Assembly (NCBI RefSeq): GCF_001468395.1
Contig: NZ_LNSG01000005.1
Span: 1 to 64,000 of the forward strand
Length of the DNA: 64,000 bases
Reading direction: 5' to 3'
DNA from: Sphingopyxis sp. H073
GTDB lineage: Bacteria > Pseudomonadota > Alphaproteobacteria > Sphingomonadales > Sphingomonadaceae
Below the pieces are notes generated by a model. It saw only the letters and a program-made list of their open reading frames with translations, made no database searches and was not told the origin of the DNA. Below are positions 60,130-64,000 of this stretch, one piece after another (positions within the stretch are counted from its first letter, which is position 1; the number at the start of each line of letters is the position of its first letter). The position numbers and the translations under genes were made by a program.

Positions 60130-60477
60130 ATGAGCAGACACAAAGTACCGCTTCGTGACGGGGTTGCGGCGGCAAGTGCCTATGTTGGCTGGGACCGCCC
60201 CTTGCAGACATACTTTGCGCAGGTTCTGAGCGCGCCTGACGAGGACGGGGAGGAGACCGAACTCGTGTGGGTCGGCACTGCCTTCGGCGAGCTGCCCCGC
60301 GCGGTTGACGCAATCCGCGTACTCGAACCCTACTGCCAGATCGAGGCAAGTCTTGCCGCACAGCTAGAGATCGACAGGATGGCATGCCTCGCCACGCGCG
60401 ACGGACCCAATCAGCTCGAAGCCAAGGCTTTCATGGCGCGTGTCAGCCAGATCAAGGACACCGAGCCGGAAGCTTAG
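60130..60477 (+). CDS. hypothetical plasmid protein
   Basis: A 115-aa soluble protein of unknown function: MSRHKVPLRDGVAAASAYVGWDRPLQTYFAQVL, then ELVWVGTAFGELPRAVDAIRVLEPYCQIEASLAAQLEIDRM. GGGGAGGT lies 9 nt before ATG 60130. Acidic, no membrane or metal motifs. Confidence 0.7.
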   Translation: MSRHKVPLRDGVAAASAYVGWDRPLQTYFAQVLSAPDEDGEETELVWVGTAFGELPRAVDAIRVLEPYCQIEASLAAQLEIDRMACLATRDGPNQLEAKAFMARVSQIKDTEPEA

Positions 60478-60611
60478 GTCGGCACGGACCGCGCATGGCT
60501 CGAAGCAGGGCCGGTTCATCTCCAAACCACACATCGAGGCTCCTCAGCCCTCTGGGCTGGACAGGATGACGCGCGCCTGCGGTGGCTGGCGCACGGGCCG
60601 GGCCACGGGCC

Positions 60612-60679
60612 CGGAGGAGAGGGGGGATGGGAGAAGGTGTTCCGGACAAGGGGTTCGGACAGCATCAGGAGAATGTGAC
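60612..60679 (+). promoter_or_regulatory. G-tract/hairpin leader, copy f
   Basis: GGAGGAGAGGGGGGATGGG is followed by a hairpin with one bulged base, TGTTCCG (60638-60644) and CGGACA (60656-60661). CATCAGGAG (ribosome-binding site 60667-60671) comes 8 nt before ATG 60680. Confidence 0.6.
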
Positions 60680-61180
60680 ATGAACATCGGCACCCTCAAG
60701 GCCAACGCAGAAGGCGTTCACATCGGCCGCATCACCACCCTGACCTTCAGCGCAACGGTTGCTCTGCGGGCCTTCGAATCCAGCAATGAGCGCGCACCCA
60801 AGTTCGACCTTATGGCGCTCTCGGCGGACCGCCGCAGCTGGGTCAAGATCGGCGCGCTGTGGGAATACTCGTCGAACGAGACCGGTGAATGCTTCCTGTC
60901 GGGCCAGATCGACGATCCCAGCCTCTCGGCGCCGATCCCGGTCGCCATGTTCCAGCAGAACGACGGCAGCTTCAATGTCGCCTGGCGGCGTTCGAAGCCC
61001 AAGGCGTCGCTCGACGGCTTCGGCAGCGAGAGCGAAGGCGCCCTGCCGCCGCTCACCGCCACCGGCGACGAACCGGCCAGCGACCGCAGCGTTGACAGCG
61101 CCGCTGCCACCGGCGACGGTCTGGGCGAAAGCACCGCTCCGGCACCCAAGGGCAAGACGCGCGTGAGCGTCGACGCCTGA
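60680..61180 (+). CDS. DUF736 family protein
   Basis: A 166-aa protein whose first ~105 residues are DUF736: MNIGTLKANAEGVHIGRITTLTF, then KFDLMALSADRRSWVKIGALWEYSSNETGECFLSGQIDDPS and VAMFQQNDGSFNVAWRR. The last ~60 residues are a low-complexity Ala/Ser/Pro/Gly tail. DUF736 proteins are abundant on alphaproteobacterial conjugative plasmids; molecular role unknown. Preceded by leader copy f and followed by a terminator. Confidence 0.9.
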   Translation: MNIGTLKANAEGVHIGRITTLTFSATVALRAFESSNERAPKFDLMALSADRRSWVKIGALWEYSSNETGECFLSGQIDDPSLSAPIPVAMFQQNDGSFNVAWRRSKPKASLDGFGSESEGALPPLTATGDEPASDRSVDSAAATGDGLGESTAPAPKGKTRVSVDA

Positions 61181-61232
61181 CCGGGACAAGCCCCCCGTGA
61201 CCGGTGCCGCGACCCGCGCCGGTCACATCGGG

Positions 61233-61274
61233 AAGGCCCGTCCGCGCATTTGTCGCGGGCGGGCCTTTTCTTTT
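61233..61274 (+). terminator. rho-independent terminator after DUF736 gene
   Basis: AAGGCCCGTCCGCG pairs with CGCGGGCGGGCCTT around a CATTTGT loop, then TTCTTTT. Strong GC stem followed by a T-rich run, 52 bp after the DUF736 stop. Confidence 0.88.
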
Positions 61275-61323
61275 GCCCGCTGCTGTCGGGCTTGGCAGAA
61301 CTGCTGAAGGAACTCGGCCCACA

Positions 61324-61364
61324 AGAGGGAAGGGGGAGGTGCCGTTCGAGCAAAGGAGGCTTGA
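61324..61364 (+). promoter_or_regulatory. G-tract leader, copy g
   Basis: AGAGGGAAGGGGGAGGTG fits the recurring purine-rich word, but no clear hairpin follows. AAAGGAGG is 5 nt before ATG 61365. Confidence 0.45.
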
Positions 61365-61880
61365 ATGGCACAGACAAACTGGACTCTCGATCTTGGCGGG
61401 GCTCCGTGGAACGAAGACTGCGCGCAGATCGGCCACACCCTAAACTTCGACCTCGTGAATACTGCCGAAGCCATGCTCTACAGGGCTGCGCTGATCGCGG
61501 TAGCTGGCTTCCCGCCTGCCGGCATCACCTTGCGGATCAAGGCCAACGCCCATGACTTCGGAACCTACCGGACGGTCGAGGCGCGCATCGACGACGACCA
61601 GGACGATGGCAGCCATGCCAGCTATCTCGAGACCCTCGAGATCGGCATCGCCTTCTGGCATCAGGCCGGGTTCGCACCGCCTGAATTTAGCAAGCTGACG
61701 GCCAGCGATCAGCTTGTGAGTTTCGTCGTGGATGCCGTCGCAAGCGCGCTGCGGATCACACGGCCGAGCACCACCGGGGCATTCTTTCCAGAATCCTCCG
61801 GGCCGATCCATCGCAACCTCACCGCAGCCTTTCCGGAAGCGGCACAGCGCGCCTTTTCCGAAGGGGCCGTGCCATGCTGA
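61365..61880 (+). CDS. hypothetical plasmid protein
   Basis: A 171-aa protein, start MAQTNWTLDLGGAPWNEDCAQIG. The conserved-looking block is AHDFGTYRTVEARIDDDQDDGSHASYLETLEIGIAFWHQAGF. No function suggested by motifs. Very good ribosome-binding site (AAAGGAGG). Overlaps the next gene by 7 bp. Confidence 0.7.
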   Translation: MAQTNWTLDLGGAPWNEDCAQIGHTLNFDLVNTAEAMLYRAALIAVAGFPPAGITLRIKANAHDFGTYRTVEARIDDDQDDGSHASYLETLEIGIAFWHQAGFAPPEFSKLTASDQLVSFVVDAVASALRITRPSTTGAFFPESSGPIHRNLTAAFPEAAQRAFSEGAVPC

Positions 61881-62245
61881 CCGACAGCGAGCGCTTCGCC
61901 TTCAGCGCCTGGCGAATCCATGCCTTCGCCTCGACGGGCAATGCCTACGACGCCGTGCAGACCGACGAGACTATTGCTGCTGGGGATACGCTGCTCATCC
62001 TCGATGAGAGGGTTGTCGGTGTCGCGATGACCTGGCCGTTTGCTATCACCGCAGAGCCGGGCAAGCTTCACGCGGTCTGTGAGCCATGCGCTGGTGAAAC
62101 CCTTGGGCACATTGAAACGGCGCTAGATGTTCCAGACGGGTCAATCGCGCGAGCCTGCCGCCTCGCACGGACACTGGGCTTTGCGATTGATGCGGGCCTC
62201 GTCCCCTTGTTGCCTGAGCTGCTGGCGGCAGAGGTGGACGGCTAG
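61874..62245 (+). CDS. hypothetical plasmid protein
   Basis: A 123-aa protein: MLTDSERFAFSAWRIHAFASTGNAYDAVQTDETIAAGD, then HAVCEPCAGETLGHIETALDVPDGSIARACRLARTLGF. A CxxC pair (CEPC) could bind metal. Translationally coupled to the 171-aa gene upstream. No family recognised. Confidence 0.65.
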   Translation: MLTDSERFAFSAWRIHAFASTGNAYDAVQTDETIAAGDTLLILDERVVGVAMTWPFAITAEPGKLHAVCEPCAGETLGHIETALDVPDGSIARACRLARTLGFAIDAGLVPLLPELLAAEVDG

Positions 62246-62270
62246 CGCGGCAAGCGTCGCCACAGAAATC

Positions 62271-62300
62271 TTGCTATTTTGGCAATAATTGCTATTTTGG
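62271..62300. promoter_or_regulatory. direct repeats upstream of phd-like antitoxin
   Basis: TTGCTATTTTGG occurs at 62271-62282 and 62289-62300, 18 bp apart, in an AT-rich island just upstream of the antitoxin start. Position and repetition suggest an antitoxin operator overlapping the promoter. Confidence 0.6.
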
Positions 62301-62320
62301 TGCCAAGAGGAGATACCACC

Positions 62321-62623
62321 ATGCCAGCGACGGCGAATGAGCACCCCAGGATTCCCCTGACCCGGTTTCACAACAACACCGGCGAGTTCCTTGATCTCGC
62401 AACCAAACAGCCGGTCGTCCTCACCAGCCATGGGCGCGAGCGACATGTCATCGCAGATAGCGAATATTTCCGCCATCTTGAACAGGCAGCACGCGGTGTG
62501 ATCGCCGGCCACATGAATATCGAAGCTGTCGCTTCGTCCGACATGACCGAAGCCGATCGCAAGGCTTTCGCTAATGCACGGCCTTCGGCCAGTGAACTCG
62601 CCAATGACCGCTGGGAAGACTGA
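62321..62623 (+). CDS. Phd/YefM-type antitoxin
   Basis: A 100-aa protein: RIPLTRFHNNTGEFLDLATKQPVVLTSHGRERHVIADSEYFRHLEQ is the Phd/YefM DNA-binding fold, and the acidic, probably disordered C-terminus (ASSDMTEADRKAF, ANDRWED) would wrap the toxin. AGAGGAG lies 8 nt before ATG 62321. Its end overlaps the next gene by 20 bp, as in addiction operons. Confidence 0.85.
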   Translation: MPATANEHPRIPLTRFHNNTGEFLDLATKQPVVLTSHGRERHVIADSEYFRHLEQAARGVIAGHMNIEAVASSDMTEADRKAFANARPSASELANDRWED

Positions 62624-63008
62624 CCGCCCCGCCGCAGGCCATATCCTCCGATACGTCTATCTCTTCGAGGAAGAGCAGAGACGGGGCCGCGACGAAGGCG
62701 TCAAGGAACGCTTTGTCGTCGTCGTTGGTGTGGAAGGGTCACGCTACCTGGTCGCGGCGATCACGACCAAGGGCGAGGGGCGCAAGAACGCTGTCGCAAT
62801 CCCCGATGAGATCGCACGCGCAGCCGGGCTCGCTCCGGGCAGCGCCATTGTCGTTTCGGAATTCAACCGGTTCACCTGGCCCGGGTTCGACATCAGACCC
62901 CTGATGAAGCAGCCCGGGTACATTGCCGGACGACTCCCACCGCGGTTCACGGCAAAGACCATCGATGCCATCGCAGCCTGGGGCGCCGCTGCCGTCGATC
63001 GCGATTGA
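62604..63008 (+). CDS. PemK/MazF-like toxin candidate
   Basis: A 134-aa protein. Central beta-rich part KERFVVVVGVEGSRYLVAAITTKGEGRKNAVAIPDEIARAAGL resembles the SH3-like core of PemK/MazF-type proteins, though the canonical R-G-I/W-x-V start is not present. Position directly after a Phd-type antitoxin with overlap is the main support. It could instead belong to a different toxin family. Confidence 0.6.
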   Translation: MTAGKTDRPAAGHILRYVYLFEEEQRRGRDEGVKERFVVVVGVEGSRYLVAAITTKGEGRKNAVAIPDEIARAAGLAPGSAIVVSEFNRFTWPGFDIRPLMKQPGYIAGRLPPRFTAKTIDAIAAWGAAAVDRD

Positions 63009-63484
63009 TTGCCGCAACGCAGAGACAGGCAGCCCCCTTGGAGCCATGTCTGACCCCGCATCAAGGCCAGTATGGCGGCAACTTCGGGGATCGGCACCCC
63101 AGGTAGCCAAAATCGGGTCTTCCGGACGACAGCCACAAAGAGTCTATTCGCTCCCTAAAATCGGTGAGGACGGGCGATCGATCCTGCGATCATCACCGTC
63201 GACAGCAAGCTCCTGCGAGCCGAGACGCGGCGAGGTCGATGTCCAGGCGTGCGATAAGCTCCTGTGCCAACAGCACGTCCGCCGCCCAGTGCCCCTGCCT
63301 CTCTGGTCGAGCTTAGGGCCAACCTGCAGAAATGCGAGCCGTGTTGCCCGGCAAGCCGGGCTGCCCGCACCATCTCGCTTTCTGAGGTTTCCCGCGCGCC
63401 GCAGCGCGCGGTGTCCCAGCTCTCTCGCCGAGGCTCGATAAGGGCACCGGCGGACGAGCCGTCGGCACCAAGGAGGCTCATGCA
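63009..63484. other. intergenic, no supported gene
   Basis: 476 bp between the toxin candidate and ssb. Only shadow frames without family features occur on both strands. A GC-rich inverted arrangement (CGCGCGCCGCAGCGCGCGG near 63400) can form a hairpin. The segment probably carries the ssb promoter. Confidence 0.4.
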
Positions 63485-63820
63485 ATGAACATCGTCAACC
63501 TCGTCGGCCGTCTCGCCAAGGATCCCGTTGCCCGCGACCGCAGCGACACCCGCATCACCGAACTGATCCTCGTGACCGAGCGTCCGGTCATCCGCGACGG
63601 CAAGGTCCAGAAGGATCCGGGAACCGGCTACCCGGTCAAGGATGCAGAATTCCACAAGGTCACCGTCTTCAATGGCCTCGGGCTCCCGCTGCGCCAGCAC
63701 AAGGCCAAGGGTGACCAACTCGCCGTGACGGGCCGCATCCACTACTCGCGCTGGCAGGACGCCGAAGGCAATGACCGCTATGGCTGCGAGATCATCGCCG
63801 AGAACGTCGAGTTTCTCTGA
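63485..63820 (+). CDS. ssb: single-stranded DNA-binding protein (SSB-like OB fold)
   Basis: A 111-aa OB-fold protein: MNIVNLVGRLAKDPVARDRS, then FHKVTVFNGLGLPLRQHKAKGDQLAVTGRIHYSRWQDAEGNDRYGCEIIAENVEFL, the core SSB strands. It lacks the acidic C-terminal tail that recruits partner proteins in chromosomal SSB, which is common in plasmid-borne forms. AAGGAGG lies 9 nt before the ATG. Plasmid SSBs help protect transferred single-stranded DNA. Confidence 0.9.
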   Translation: MNIVNLVGRLAKDPVARDRSDTRITELILVTERPVIRDGKVQKDPGTGYPVKDAEFHKVTVFNGLGLPLRQHKAKGDQLAVTGRIHYSRWQDAEGNDRYGCEIIAENVEFL

Positions 63821-64000
63821 CCGGGAGGGGCGGCGCGCAGGCGTCGCCCGAGCCCTTTCAGGGGGGCGACAGCTGGACACCGGTGGCGTCCAGCTTGGTT
63901 CCCCGGTGACCGCAGCTGCAGCGCAAGTGCCGCGCGACGATCTCCAGCTTCATCGGGATGGATTTGGCAAAGCATCGGTCTCGCAGTTTGGCCGCCGGAA
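63821..64000. other. window end, no supported gene
   Basis: The last 180 bp follow ssb. GGCGACAGCTGGACACCGG/CCAGCTTGG-type words give short inverted repeats that could terminate ssb, but no T-tract follows. A minus-strand frame enters from the right edge without recognisable features. Confidence 0.3.

Noticed and set aside
1..64000. tRNA or rRNA genes
   Set aside because: I saw no CCA-ended cloverleaf-like segments or rRNA signature stretches.

Overview
The window looks like part of a large, GC-rich plasmid or megaplasmid from an alphaproteobacterium, most likely a sphingomonad (Sphingobium/Novosphingobium type). This rests on an iteron-driven Rep_3 initiator beside a ParA/ParB module with palindromic parS-like sites, on backbone families typical of such plasmids (ArdC, DUF736, DUF3768, DUF7007, a 1405-aa methylase-helicase, a large second ParB-like protein), and on an IS6100-like element. 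The assignment is from pattern recognition, not a database search.

Region by region. 0.1-3.6 kb is a mobile-element scar: an IS6100-like copy, a TetR gene cut off by an IS21-family remnant (istB plus the 3' end of istA), and a beheaded BtuF-like vitamin B12 binding-protein gene. 3.66-25.4 kb is a tightly packed cobalamin locus behind a cobalamin riboswitch. The order is cobW-N-G-H-I-J-(K reversed)-L-E-M-B-A-F-O-bluB-DUF1636-cobT-phosphatase-cobS-cobD-cbiB-cobQ-cobU. It covers the oxygen-dependent route from uroporphyrinogen III through corrin ring, lower ligand (BluB) and nucleotide loop. The cobaltochelatase partners CobS/CobT and the CobR reductase are not in the window. Almost every junction is a 1-11 bp overlap, so translational coupling is likely.

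25.4-31.9 kb holds a tyrosine recombinase, an HTH protein of unknown family, and the maintenance core on the minus strand (repA, parA, parB) with two parS-like palindromes, a rep operator-like inverted repeat and six iterons. 32-38.3 kb carries a WGR protein, a DarB/strawberry-notch-like methylase-helicase, a HigBA pair and a catalytic-domain-only tyrosine recombinase. 38.4-44.4 kb is a MarR-controlled cassette: alpha/beta hydrolase, PaaI-type thioesterase and an RND efflux pair. 45.3-63.8 kb is a backbone or leading-region-like cargo of a 701-aa ParB-like protein, ArdC, SSB, a GHKL ATPase, two further toxin-antitoxin pairs and many DUF proteins.

Three genes in the last region are interrupted in ways that can be resolved by reading. 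A 2554-bp group II intron splits an MGWLYM-type gene, and joining the exons restores 207 codons. A 1520-bp IS110/IS1111-type element splits a DUF3768 gene, and removing it restores 123 codons. A DUF7007 gene has a one-base frameshift. The most intriguing unexplained structure is a recurring leader before at least seven separate transcription units between 32.4 and 61.4 kb: a purine-rich G-tract, usually followed by a short hairpin whose sequence differs each time, then a ribosome-binding site overlapping or adjoining the hairpin.
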